A stretch of 64,000 nucleotides of DNA, from assembly GCF_018275325.1 (NCBI RefSeq), contig NZ_JAGVQR010000001.1:930001-994000 (forward strand), given 5' to 3'. The notes under the pieces are model-generated. The model worked only from the letters and a program-made list of their open reading frames with translations. It was not told the origin of the DNA and made no database searches. The DNA is from Nocardioides palaemonis (GTDB lineage Bacteria > Actinomycetota > Actinomycetes > Propionibacteriales > Nocardioidaceae). This document shows, piece by piece, positions 52,405 through 60,161 of the stretch (positions are counted from its first letter, which is position 1; the number at the start of each line of letters is the position of its first letter). Both the position numbers and the translations under genes were made by a program.

Positions 52405-52652
52405 GCTGGCTGGTCCTCTCGGTCGGTCGCGGCGGCGCGGTCGAGCCTTGTGGACGCGGCCGCGACGACGACGCTGATGCGGGCGGCCAGCGCTCGCAAC
52501 TCGGCAGGCGTGCCCTGGATCGCCACCACGTCGTCACCGGCGAGGGTCAGGACCGGTTGGCGGTGCTCACCGGCTCCCACCCAGTCCTCGCCGGGAGTGA
52601 AGACCTGGAGGCTGGTCTCGCGGGCGGCCAGCCACTCGATGTGCGCGCTCAC
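52401..52652 (-). CDS. Small unknown protein of the overlapping operon
   Basis: GTG 52652 overlaps the stop of the preceding gene (GTGA), and its stop overlaps the next ATG. The 83 residues (IEWLAARETSLQVFTPGEDW, VLTLAGDDVVAIQGTPAELR, ALAARISVVVAAAST) look like a small alpha/beta domain. No recognised family. Confidence 0.55.
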   Translation of the reverse strand: MSAHIEWLAARETSLQVFTPGEDWVGAGEHRQPVLTLAGDDVVAIQGTPAELRALAARISVVVAAASTRLDRAAATDREDQPA

Positions 52653-52957
52653 GGGGTCACCTCGGCGGGTGCGGTGCCGATGAGGCGGCGGAACGCCTGC
52701 ACGTCGGCCTCGAGGGAGAACAGGCGGCGGCGGTGCTGGTCGTTCTCGGCCGAGACATCGGTCAGGACTTCGGCGAGGCCGTGGAGGAACGCCACGACGG
52801 CCTCGGCGGTGACCGTCTCGCCCATCGCGGTCCACGGCTTCGGGACGCGGCTGCTGGCGGCGTACGGCATCTTCATCATGGCGGCGAGGATGCGGCGCTG
52901 GTCGCGCTCGCTGATCACGGTGCCGGTCGGGTCCGGCTGGGTCTGCTCGGTCATCAT
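52649..52957 (-). CDS. Small unknown helical protein of the overlapping operon
   Basis: The 102-residue protein starts at an ATG overlapping the previous stop. It is mostly helical: ISERDQRRILAAMMKMPYAA, VTAEAVVAFLHGLAEVLTDV, then a coiled-coil-like end SLEADVQAFRRLIG. Unknown function; no catalytic motif. Confidence 0.55.
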   Translation of the reverse strand: MMTEQTQPDPTGTVISERDQRRILAAMMKMPYAASSRVPKPWTAMGETVTAEAVVAFLHGLAEVLTDVSAENDQHRRRLFSLEADVQAFRRLIGTAPAEVTP

Positions 52958-53190
52958 TCCTCCTGTTCGGTGGTGCGGGTGGCGTACTCGGCGTGCAGGG
53001 CGTCCAGCGCCGTGGCGACGCTGGACAGGGCCGCGTCCAGGTGGGCGCGGGCGGTCTCGGGGGTCCAGCGGCGCACGTCGCGCAGCCGGTGCTCGATGAC
53101 GATCAGGTCGCAGGCCGTCTCGCTGAGGGTGTGCCGGTCCTTGGCGGCACGGGCCGCGACGTCGGCGGGGGTGGCGGTCGGCTGGCTCAT
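52954..53190 (-). CDS. Small unknown helical protein of the overlapping operon
   Basis: The 78-residue protein starts at ATG 53190 and overlaps both neighbours. ARAAKDRHTLSETACDLIVI and ARAHLDAALSSVATALDALH form two long amphipathic helices, suggesting a helical hairpin that binds a protein partner. Family unknown. Confidence 0.55.
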   Translation of the reverse strand: MSQPTATPADVAARAAKDRHTLSETACDLIVIEHRLRDVRRWTPETARAHLDAALSSVATALDALHAEYATRTTEQEE

Positions 53191-53474
53191 CGCAGGACGT
53201 CCTCGACCGCGCGGCGCTTGGCCTCGTCGAGCGTGGCGGTGCGCATGCCCCAGCGCTGCCCGTAGCCGCCGTCGATGTCGGCGTAGAAGCCCGGGTCGAG
53301 GTAGGTCGCGTGGTCGCCCGGGGTGATTCGGATCAGGTACGTCCGCCCGTGTGCGTGGACGCTGGCGGTGTGCGCGGTCCAGCGACCCGGCCAGCGGTCG
53401 TCGGCGTCCACGGCGTGCCACTCGACGGGCTTGGCCTGCGCCGTGGTGTCGTCGGTGGTGGTGGTGTCGGTCAT
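53187..53474 (-). CDS. Small unknown protein, first of the overlapping operon
   Basis: The 95-residue protein starts at ATG 53474, preceded by GGAGGA. A Thr-rich acidic N-terminus precedes a compact part (EWHAVDADDRWPGRWTAHTA, YLIRITPGDHATYLDPGFYA, QRWGMRTATLDEAKRRAVED) that reads as a small beta-rich fold ending in a helix. Such acidic, small proteins are frequent in the first-entering region of conjugative elements. No known family. Confidence 0.58.
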   Translation of the reverse strand: MTDTTTTDDTTAQAKPVEWHAVDADDRWPGRWTAHTASVHAHGRTYLIRITPGDHATYLDPGFYADIDGGYGQRWGMRTATLDEAKRRAVEDVLR

Positions 53475-53550
53475 GGCTCCTCCTTCGGTTGGGCCGGTGG
53501 CGGGCCGGACTCGGGGTCTCAGCCCGCCACCGGAGGAACGGGCGTGACGG

Positions 53551-54555
53551 TCAGGCCGGGGCGAGCGCGGTCCAGGCGCGGCGCTTGATCCGGTTTGGGT
53601 CGTCGCTGGTGAGCACCCGCGCGGCCCGGGCGGTCTGCTCGTCGCCCTTGGTGCGGACCGGGGCGTAGTGGTCGACGTACTCGGCCACGGCCTGGTAGCC
53701 GGCCCACGCGGTGTCGCGGATGCCGGCCTGCGTCTCGGCGTCGGCGAAGAGCCAGTGCAGCCGGGAGCGGCGACGGCGCTCGGTCTCGCGGACTCGCTTG
53801 GTGGCGTTGGCCTCGGCCTTGCCGAACGTGGCGTCGATCAGGGCGTCGAACGCGGCGTCGGTCATGGTCTGCTGGATCAGCCGCTCGGCCTCGACCTGGA
53901 ACGCGTCGACGTAGGTGAACGTCAGCCCGAGCGCGTCGCGGGCGGCCTGAACGGCGGCCTTGGCGTTGCGGGTGTGCCGGATCGAGAACGACGACTCGTG
54001 GTTGCGCAGGGCCGCGCTCTGGGTGTTCGCGCACACGACGCGGACCGGGGTCACGAGGATGCGGAACGCGCTGGACCCGTCGTGGCTGTTGAGCGCGGCG
54101 ATGTTCAGGTCGACGCGGTCGGTGCCGCCGACGGTGAGCGAGTCCGGCAGCTGCATCGTGATGAACACCTGCCGACCGCCGCGCAGCGACCCGGCGGTGT
54201 CGAAGATCGCGCCGGACTCGTCGGCCAGCAGGTTCAGGAACTCGGCGTGGTCCTCGTTCTGCAGCGGGGTGTAGCCGCCGCCGACGACGCCGAGCGCCTC
54301 GGGCTCGCCGGTGAACGGGTTGGTGCGCACCGTGGCGAAGCCGGGGACCTCGATCGCGGTGACGCCGCCCTCGCTGACCTCGGCGGTGGTGAGCGGCAAC
54401 TTCCGGACGTCCCAGCCGCCCAGGTGGCCGAGCCTCATGGCCTCCTCGGCGGTGAACGCGCGGTCGCGGACGGTGGTGCCCAGGCGGTGCCAGGCGTCCT
54501 TGCGGGCGAAGACGGCTGCGGCCTGCGAGCCGTGGGTCTCGATCTCGTGTGACAT
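53551..54555 (-). CDS. DUF932 (phage/plasmid-like) protein
   Basis: The 334-residue protein starts at ATG 54555. Motifs: WHRLGTTVRDRAFTAEEAMR, TNPFTGEPEALGVVGGGYTP, LQNEDHAEFLNLLADES, and VCANTQSAALRNHESSFSIR, HTRNAKAAVQAARDALG. This is the DUF932/TIGR03299 family of phage- and plasmid-encoded proteins of unknown function, often in regions expressed on entry. It lies between the small-gene operon and the ParB-like gene. Confidence 0.85.
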   Translation of the reverse strand: MSHEIETHGSQAAAVFARKDAWHRLGTTVRDRAFTAEEAMRLGHLGGWDVRKLPLTTAEVSEGGVTAIEVPGFATVRTNPFTGEPEALGVVGGGYTPLQNEDHAEFLNLLADESGAIFDTAGSLRGGRQVFITMQLPDSLTVGGTDRVDLNIAALNSHDGSSAFRILVTPVRVVCANTQSAALRNHESSFSIRHTRNAKAAVQAARDALGLTFTYVDAFQVEAERLIQQTMTDAAFDALIDATFGKAEANATKRVRETERRRRSRLHWLFADAETQAGIRDTAWAGYQAVAEYVDHYAPVRTKGDEQTARAARVLTSDDPNRIKRRAWTALAPA

Positions 54556-54615
54556 GTCGGGGTCCTCCCGGTAGCGGATCAAACGAACTGAGTTCATTCT
54601 ATGGTTTCTATTCCA

Positions 54616-54651
54616 CTGAGGGCGGTTCTCCACAGGACGAACCGCCCTCAG
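54616..54651. terminator. Perfect 13-bp hairpin between ParB-like and DUF932 genes
   Basis: CTGAGGGCGGTTC and its exact complement flank a 10-base loop, 22 bases after the ParB-like stop. DUF932 therefore probably has its own promoter. Confidence 0.75.
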
Positions 54652-54672
54652 GTGGGGGAGTGGGGAGCCCGG

Positions 54673-56259
54673 TCAGGCGGCGCTGTCGCTGGCCTCGGTG
54701 CCGCTGGCCTCGTCCTCCGGCTCGTCGCCGCCGGTGCTCGTCTGCGGCTCCTCGCCGAGCAGGATCCGCTCGACCGCGCTGGTCTGGTAGCCCCACTCCA
54801 CGAGCGCGCCGAGCACGCGGGCATCCCACGCGGTCGGGTTGCGCCACGAGTGCTTGCCGGTCGTGGCCTCCCATGCGGCGATGACGGCGGCGAGCGTGGT
54901 CATGGTCGCGGCCTTCGGCGTGCTCGCCTTGGTGGCGATCTTGTGGCACTCGTCGTGCCCCGCGCCGTAGTAGCCGGTCGGACGGTCGACGCCCAGCAGC
55001 GTGAACAGCATCGGGTGCCGGTGGTCCATGGCCTTGCTCAGCGAGTGGTGTCCGGTGACGACGGCCTCGCAGATCAGGGCCTCGGCACCCTTCGGGGCGG
55101 TCTTGCGGGCGACGAACGTGGCCAGCCACTCGCGGCGCACCGTCTCCGCGCTCGCCCAGGCCTTGTTGTTGGCGATCACGCGGCGGCGCTCCTCGCGGCG
55201 GGCCTCGGCCTGCTCCTCGCTCTCGCCCTCGTCGCTGCTGTCGGCGCTGGTGCTGCCGGAAACGCCGCGACGGCGCAGACCGGAGGCGGCGAGGTCGGTC
55301 ACGACCCACACCGGCACGTACTGCTGGTAGGGCTCGGCGGGCTCGTAGTCCTCGTCCTCCGACTCGTCGCCGTCCTCGCTCTCCTCGTCGTACTCGTCCT
55401 CGGGGTAGACCCACTCCTTGACGACGTGGACGCGAGCGCCGGGGACGTTGGGCCACTCCTCCTCGGGCAGCGGCTCGCCGTCCTCGGTGACCAGCCGCTC
55501 GATGCGCAGCACCTCGTCGGCCTCCTGGACCTCCTCGGCGCTCAGCACCGGCAGGCCCTCGGCGCGCAGCCGCTCGACCTCGGCGGCGTCGGCCTCGCGC
55601 TCTGCGGCCTCGTCGCGCAGCCGCTGGGCCTCGTGGGCGAGCGAGCGCCGCCACCGCTTGGCGTTCTCCAGGCGCTCGACGGCCTCGGGGTCGTGCTCGA
55701 ACTCGGCGAAGATCGCGGCCTCCTCCAAGGTCAGGTCGCCGGAGTCGAGCCGGTTGCGGCTCTGGTCGGCCTTGGTGACCGCCAGGGCGGCGTTCACGGT
55801 CGGGCGGTCGATGCTGGTGCGCTTGGCGATCTGCGCGGCGCTCACGCCGAGCAGGGCCAGCTGCTCCACGCCTGCGACGATCTCGGCCTCGCGCATCCCG
55901 GCGCGGTGGATGTTCTCGACCATCTGGTCACCGATCCGGTCGGCGTCGGCGGGCTGGGGGACGACGCGGGCCGGGATCAGGCCGGTGGGGGTGCCGACCT
56001 CGGCGGCGGTCACGGTGCGGCGCTGGCCGCGCAGCAGGACGTACTGGCCGTCCTCGTTGCGGTAGACCGTGACGGCCTCCAGCACGCCGCGCTCCTTGAT
56101 CGACTTGCGGAACTCCTTGTGGTCGGCGCGCAGGTCGGTCCGGACGTTGGTGCCGATGATGATGTCGGCGGGGTCGAGGTACAGGAACTCCTCGGCCTGG
56201 ACGACCTCGGTGGCCGCGTCGGCGGCGGTGTCGGCGGGGGTCTGGATGGTGTCGGTCAT
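54673..56259 (-). CDS. ParB/Spo0J-like nuclease-domain protein, long plasmid type
   Basis: I take ATG 56259, five bases after GGAGGAC; ATG 56274 is an alternative. The 528-residue protein has a ParB-N domain (IIIGTNVRTDLRADHKEFRK, YVLLRGQRRTVTAAEVG, MVENIHRAGMREAEIVAGVE) and the helix-turn-helix QLALLGVSAAQIAKRTSIDR, followed by a charged coiled-coil region (200-260), a very acidic stretch (about 290-315) and a helical C-terminal domain. No ParA gene is adjacent, so it may be a regulator or anti-defence factor rather than a partition protein. Such acidic ParB-like proteins are common beside DUF932 on actinobacterial mobile elements. Confidence 0.83.
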   Translation of the reverse strand: MTDTIQTPADTAADAATEVVQAEEFLYLDPADIIIGTNVRTDLRADHKEFRKSIKERGVLEAVTVYRNEDGQYVLLRGQRRTVTAAEVGTPTGLIPARVVPQPADADRIGDQMVENIHRAGMREAEIVAGVEQLALLGVSAAQIAKRTSIDRPTVNAALAVTKADQSRNRLDSGDLTLEEAAIFAEFEHDPEAVERLENAKRWRRSLAHEAQRLRDEAAEREADAAEVERLRAEGLPVLSAEEVQEADEVLRIERLVTEDGEPLPEEEWPNVPGARVHVVKEWVYPEDEYDEESEDGDESEDEDYEPAEPYQQYVPVWVVTDLAASGLRRRGVSGSTSADSSDEGESEEQAEARREERRRVIANNKAWASAETVRREWLATFVARKTAPKGAEALICEAVVTGHHSLSKAMDHRHPMLFTLLGVDRPTGYYGAGHDECHKIATKASTPKAATMTTLAAVIAAWEATTGKHSWRNPTAWDARVLGALVEWGYQTSAVERILLGEEPQTSTGGDEPEDEASGTEASDSAA

Positions 56260-56570
56260 GCTGCTGTCCTCCATGAGTAGAATAGAAAGAACTGACAGGA
56301 CCAAGTCTCCCAACGGGGACCGACGCCTACCGGGCCACAGGGCGCACCTGTGGAAAGGTGGGCACCCGGTGAGGGTGGGGATAATCCCGGCCTCTCCGGG
56401 CGCGGACTCCGCTGCGGCGGCGCGGCGCAGCTGCACCTCGTAGCTGGCTGGAACGGAAGGAATCGAGCGAGGGTGGGAACGGCTGCGCAGGGCCCCGACC
56501 GGGAATGCAGCGGCGTTGGTGTTAGCCGCTGCAGTGCGGCGCCGGCGGCCGAGGCCAGGGGAGTGATCCG
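56260..56570. promoter_or_regulatory. Divergent promoter region with a 9-bp inverted repeat
   Basis: The 311-base gap between the divergent ParB-like and 56571 genes holds no ORF. TGCAGCGGC (56506) and GCCGCTGCA (56525) form a perfect hairpin or operator ending 37 bases before the GTG start. Confidence 0.5.
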
Positions 56571-57026
56571 GTGACGAGCCAGACCACGATCCCGGTCGGG
56601 ATCTACTGGAAGCCCGGCGTGTGGGACCTCGCCCGATCGGCATACATCGCCGACCTGGACACCGACGCCGACTCACCCGGCTCGTTCGTCGGATGGCTCG
56701 CCCAGGCGCTCGAGGTGCACGCCAAGCGCTCACCGCAGAAGCGGGCCGAGCTCGCGGCCGCCGGCGAGAACCATCCCGCCCTGGTCAGCGTGACCCGCAA
56801 GAGCTTCAACAAGAAGCACGACCTGCCGGCCTCGACCATCGAGGCGGTCGAAGACGCACTCGTGGCCGACCGCCAGGAGCTCGGCCGGATGCTCGCCCGC
56901 TCTGCGTTCGCCCAGGAGGCAGTCATCGCCGCGGCCGAGGAGGCCCGCCGGCGGCTGGGCCGAGACCTGCCCCCGCCACCGCAGAAGCTCAGCAACCGCC
57001 CGCCGCGGCGCCGCACGGCACGGTAG
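56571..57026 (+). CDS. Unknown helical protein of the conjugative element
   Basis: The 151-residue frame starts at GTG 56571 with GGGGAG upstream. The text VGIYWKPGVWDLARSAYIAD, SPGSFVGWLAQALEVHAKRS, SVTRKSFNKKHDLPASTIEA and ARSAFAQEAVIAAAEEARRR is basic and mainly helical, with a Pro/Arg-rich end. The KRS-x-KRA and KSFNKKHDLP segments could bind DNA. The gene is followed by a terminator and precedes ssb. A regulator or relaxosome component is possible. Confidence 0.6.
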   Translation: MTSQTTIPVGIYWKPGVWDLARSAYIADLDTDADSPGSFVGWLAQALEVHAKRSPQKRAELAAAGENHPALVSVTRKSFNKKHDLPASTIEAVEDALVADRQELGRMLARSAFAQEAVIAAAEEARRRLGRDLPPPPQKLSNRPPRRRTAR

Positions 57027-57084
57027 GCCAGCTGGGCCCGCCGGCACCGTGTTGTGTCGGTGGCTGCGTCTAGCGTCCTTCCCA

Positions 57085-57121
57085 GCGCCCCGACCCGGTA
57101 CCCGAGAGCCGGTCGGGGCGC
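57085..57121 (+). terminator. Hairpin downstream of the 56571 gene
   Basis: GCGCCCCGACC and its exact complement GGTCGGGGCGC surround a 15-base loop and are followed by TTCT. Confidence 0.75.
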
Positions 57122-57206
57122 TTCTGTGCGCTGTGGGGATGACCGGCTGCACGCGAGCTCGAGCAACTAGTTCGGCAGATGTGATCGCTGCCGGACCCCG
57201 ACGGGA

Positions 57207-57248
57207 CCTAGGTGACTGCGGGACTCAACGTCCTCGCCGTCACCTAGG
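57207..57248. promoter_or_regulatory. Perfect 10-bp inverted repeat in the ssb leader
   Basis: CCTAGGTGAC and GTCACCTAGG are separated by 22 bases; the right arm runs into the AGGAGG ribosome binding site of ssb. It could be an operator or an RNA structure that hides the binding site. Confidence 0.6.
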
Positions 57249-57256
57249 AGGAAGTC

Positions 57257-57646
57257 ATGTCGACCACCGTCACTTTCGCCGGCAACCTGGCCGAGGCGCC
57301 AGAGCTGCTCTACACCCGCGAGAACAAGCCGTTCGTCAGCTGCCGTGTCCTGGTCAACCGCCGGACCCAGAACGACCAGGGGGAGTGGGTCAACGACGAG
57401 CCCACCGCCCACAACGTCAAGATCTTCGGCTCGGCCGCCACCCACGTGCACGACAGCTGCGGATCCGGCGACCCGATCTTCGTCCACGGCCTCGAGCGCA
57501 CCGAGGCCTGGGCTGACAAGGAGACCGGCGAGAAGCGCACCAAGGACGTCGTGGTCGTCGACAACCGCTTCGGCGAGGTCGGCCTGTCGCTCAAGTACGT
57601 CTCCGCGCGCATCGAGCGCGCCCCCCGCACGGCCCAGGCCAGCTGA
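57257..57646 (+). CDS. ssb: Single-stranded DNA-binding protein
   Basis: ATG 57257 follows AGGAGGAAG. The 129-residue protein has the OB-fold pattern TVTFAGNLAEAPELLYTREN, PFVSCRVLVNRRTQNDQGEW, TAHNVKIFGSAATHVHDSCG and GDPIFVHGLERTEAWADKET. It lacks the Gly/Pro-rich tail and acidic tip (DDDIPF-type) of chromosomal SSB, so it would coat DNA without recruiting the usual partner proteins. It leads an operon with DUF4192, a small ORF and DprA, and probably protects the incoming strand. Confidence 0.88.
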   Translation: MSTTVTFAGNLAEAPELLYTRENKPFVSCRVLVNRRTQNDQGEWVNDEPTAHNVKIFGSAATHVHDSCGSGDPIFVHGLERTEAWADKETGEKRTKDVVVVDNRFGEVGLSLKYVSARIERAPRTAQAS

Positions 57647-57660
57647 GGAGGTTCACTCCA

Positions 57661-58689
57661 ATGGATCTCGTCGTACAGTCCCCGGACGAGCTGCTGGCCG
57701 CGGTGCCGCACGTCCTCGGCTTCAAGCCGGAGGAGTCGATCGTGCTCGTGCCCTTCCGGCCCGGGCTGCCCATCACTCGCGTCGACCTGCCGAAGACGGC
57801 CGCAGACCGTGAGGAAGTGTGGGACGCCCTCAGCGGCCCGTACGGCCGCCACGCCCGCCCCGGAGCCCGCCTGGCGATCCTCTGCTTCACCGAGGACCGG
57901 CGCAGCGCCGAGCTGGCCAGCCAGCATCTGTCCAACCGCCTCGAGACCGTGGGCATCACCACCCACATCCGGCTGTGGGCCGACGGCGAGCGGTGGCGTG
58001 AGTTCAACACCGGCCAGACCGGGCTGCAGACCCAGGCGACCGCCGAGCGGATCGCGGCCGCCACCGTCCTGACCGGCGCCGCCCAACCGGCGGCCAGCCG
58101 AGCCTCGCTGGCCGCTTCCATGGTCGGTGACCGGGAGCCGATCGCCCAGCTGCTCCCCGCGGCCCGGGCCGCGGCCGCGGACAGCACTCCCGCCCTCGAG
58201 CGGGACTGGGCACTGGACCGGCTCGAGCAGTTCCACGCCGACGGCAACCGGCTCTCCGACGTCGACGGCGCACGGATGCTGGTGGCCCTGGAGACGATCA
58301 GCACTCGCGACGCGCTCTGGGAGGACATGAGCCGCGAGAACCGCACCTCCCACATGGCCCTGTGGAACGACCTCACCCGCCGCGCTCCTGACGAGGTCCG
58401 CGCAGCGCCGGCCTCCATGCTCGGCTTCGCCAGCTGGCTGCACGGTGACGGCGCCAAGGCCTGGTGCGCCCTCGACCAGGTGCCCGCCGACCGGCCCTAC
58501 TCCATGGCCGCCATCGTCGCCTCGGCGCTGCAGAACGGCATCCACCCCCGCGAGTGGGAGCGGTACCAGACCCAGATGCGTGGCCTCGCCGCCGAGCTGG
58601 ACGAGTCCTTCGTCCCCAAGCCACCCGGCCAGCAGCGCGACATCCCGGGCGCGCAGCCCATCACCGACCGTCCGGCCCCGGGCCGCTGA
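57661..58689 (+). CDS. DUF4192 domain protein
   Basis: ATG 57661 lies 14 bases after ssb, with GAGGAGG upstream. The 342-residue protein opens with LVVQSPDELLAAVPHVLGFK then PEESIVLVPFRPGLPITRVD, the defining start of DUF4192, and contains LEQFHADGNRLSDVDGARML and a long helical region. DUF4192 proteins are actinobacterial, often on mobile elements, and have no known function. Being between ssb and dprA suggests a role in handling single-stranded DNA. Confidence 0.88.
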   Translation: MDLVVQSPDELLAAVPHVLGFKPEESIVLVPFRPGLPITRVDLPKTAADREEVWDALSGPYGRHARPGARLAILCFTEDRRSAELASQHLSNRLETVGITTHIRLWADGERWREFNTGQTGLQTQATAERIAAATVLTGAAQPAASRASLAASMVGDREPIAQLLPAARAAAADSTPALERDWALDRLEQFHADGNRLSDVDGARMLVALETISTRDALWEDMSRENRTSHMALWNDLTRRAPDEVRAAPASMLGFASWLHGDGAKAWCALDQVPADRPYSMAAIVASALQNGIHPREWERYQTQMRGLAAELDESFVPKPPGQQRDIPGAQPITDRPAPGR

Positions 58690-58703
58690 GGAGGACCACC
58701 GCG

Positions 58704-58859
58704 ATGAACCACGACGACGACACCACGGTGCAGCACAGCACCACCGAGCGTCAGCTGCGGCGCCTGGTCGTACCTGAGCCCGCGGCCTACGCGGCCGACA
58801 AGCGCCTCGACGTCATCCACGAACCCGACCTCGACCTGCTGTGGGGAGGCCCGGAATGA
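58704..58859 (+). CDS. 51-residue protein between DUF4192 and dprA
   Basis: ATG 58704 follows GAGGAGG and the stop overlaps the dprA start (ATGA). The sequence is acidic at both ends (NHDDDTTVQHSTTERQLRRL, DVIHEPDLDLLWGGPE). Perfect spacing and overlap argue that it is translated. Possible partner peptide of DprA; family unknown. Confidence 0.6.
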   Translation: MNHDDDTTVQHSTTERQLRRLVVPEPAAYAADKRLDVIHEPDLDLLWGGPE

Positions 58860-59881
58860 GCACCCCGCACGCCGACGACCGGCTGGCCCGCGTCAAGCTG
58901 AGCAGCGTCATCGAGCCCGGCGACCTGCGCGTCACCGGCCTGGTCAGCGAGCTCGGTGCCGGCAAGGTCCTCGACTACCTCGAGGCCGCCGGCGAGGTGG
59001 AGAACCACTGGGGCTTCACCATCGGCCACGACCTCGCCCACGTCGATCCCGGCAAGGTCCTCGAGCAGGCCGCCGGCCGCGGCATCCGGTTCGTCATCCC
59101 CGGCGATACCGAGTGGCCCGACCAGCTCGCGGGCCTGCGCGGCGCCGGCGCACTGCACGACCGCGGCGGCGAACCCGTCGGACTGTGGGTCAGGGGAGCG
59201 GCTGACCTCAACCAGCTCGCAGCCAACGCCGTGGCCGTAGTGGGCTCGCGCGCCGCGACGGACTACGGAACGCATCAGGCCACCGAGCTGAGCCGGGACC
59301 TCGCGGCCATGGGCCACACCGTCGTCAGCGGACTCGCCTACGGCGTCGACCAGGCCGCCCACCGAGGAGCCCTCCTCGCCGGCGGCCCGACCATCGCCGT
59401 GATGCCGTGCGGGGCCGACCGGCCCTACCCTGCCGCGCACGCCCAGCTGCTCGAGGCGATCGCCGATCGCGGCCTCGTCGTCGCCGAAGCGCCACCCGGC
59501 ACCGCGCCCACCCGCGCCCGGTTCCTCGCGAGGAACCGGATCGTCGCCGGCCTGTCCGAAGGCGCGGTGGTCGTCGAGGGAGCCTTCCGCAGCGGCGCCC
59601 TCACCACCGCGCAGTGGACCGACGCCCTGCACCGCCCCGTCATGGGCGTCCCGGGTCCCGTCACCAGTGCCGCCTCCGCCGGCGTGAACCAGCTGATCCG
59701 GCTCGGCCAGGCGAGCATGGTCACCAACGTTCAAGAGGTCATCACCGACCTCACCACCCACGCCTACTCGGCGACGGCCGCGGCCGCACAGCTCGACGAG
59801 TCCTTCATCCCGGGGCCGGTGCGCTCCGCGCAGAGTCACGTCCCGGGTCCGCCGGCCCCGGCCGCCGCCCCTCGGCGCTGA
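58856..59881 (+). CDS. dprA: DprA-like DNA-processing protein
   Basis: The 341-residue protein starts at ATG 58856 after GTGGGGAGG. The N-terminal part is a helical domain (LVSELGAGKVLDYLEAAGEV). The Rossmann core shows IRFVIPGDTEWPDQLAGLRG, AVVGSRAATDYGTHQATELS, VVSGLAYGVDQAAHRGALLA, VMPCGADRPYPAAHAQLLEA and TRARFLARNRIVAGLSEGAV, all typical of DprA. DprA binds single-stranded DNA and loads RecA. On a conjugative element, with its own SSB, it may help establish the incoming strand. The C-terminal winged-helix domain of many DprA proteins seems absent. Confidence 0.9.
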   Translation: MSTPHADDRLARVKLSSVIEPGDLRVTGLVSELGAGKVLDYLEAAGEVENHWGFTIGHDLAHVDPGKVLEQAAGRGIRFVIPGDTEWPDQLAGLRGAGALHDRGGEPVGLWVRGAADLNQLAANAVAVVGSRAATDYGTHQATELSRDLAAMGHTVVSGLAYGVDQAAHRGALLAGGPTIAVMPCGADRPYPAAHAQLLEAIADRGLVVAEAPPGTAPTRARFLARNRIVAGLSEGAVVVEGAFRSGALTTAQWTDALHRPVMGVPGPVTSAASAGVNQLIRLGQASMVTNVQEVITDLTTHAYSATAAAAQLDESFIPGPVRSAQSHVPGPPAPAAAPRR

Positions 59882-60002
59882 TGGCCCACCGGAGGCCCCT
59901 GTGGATAACCGGACTTGAGTCGGTACGCCCACCTACGCTGCTCAGAGTTCCTAGGTCCGCTCGACGACGTCGACCGGGCCGAGCTCGGGAAGGAGGAGAC
60001 CT

Positions 60003-60149
60003 ATGAGCAACCCGCCGCAGAAGATCCCGCACGAGGATGCGCCGCCCCTTGAGCACCGCGGCCGGGCCGTCCACGTCGACTGGATCTGGGCCCTGAGCGT
60101 CGAGCGGGTCCTGGAGGGCCCGCCGGACCTGCTCAGCTGGGCGAACTGA
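60003..60149 (+). CDS. 48-residue small protein
   Basis: ATG 60003 is preceded by AAGGAGGAGA at ideal spacing. The product reads SNPPQKIPHEDAPPLEHRGR, AVHVDWIWALSVERVLEG and PPDLLSWAN before a TGA. Its Pro-rich start and Trp-containing helix suggest a small interaction peptide. It is followed 12 bases later by the peptidase gene. No family known. Confidence 0.5.
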   Translation: MSNPPQKIPHEDAPPLEHRGRAVHVDWIWALSVERVLEGPPDLLSWAN

Positions 60150-60161
60150 CCAGCTGCTCCC

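Noticed and set aside
54673-56259. Chromosome-type ParB/parS partition locus
   Set aside because: No ParA gene and no cluster of parS-like sites were seen; the protein has a plasmid-type acidic layout, so a partition role is not claimed.
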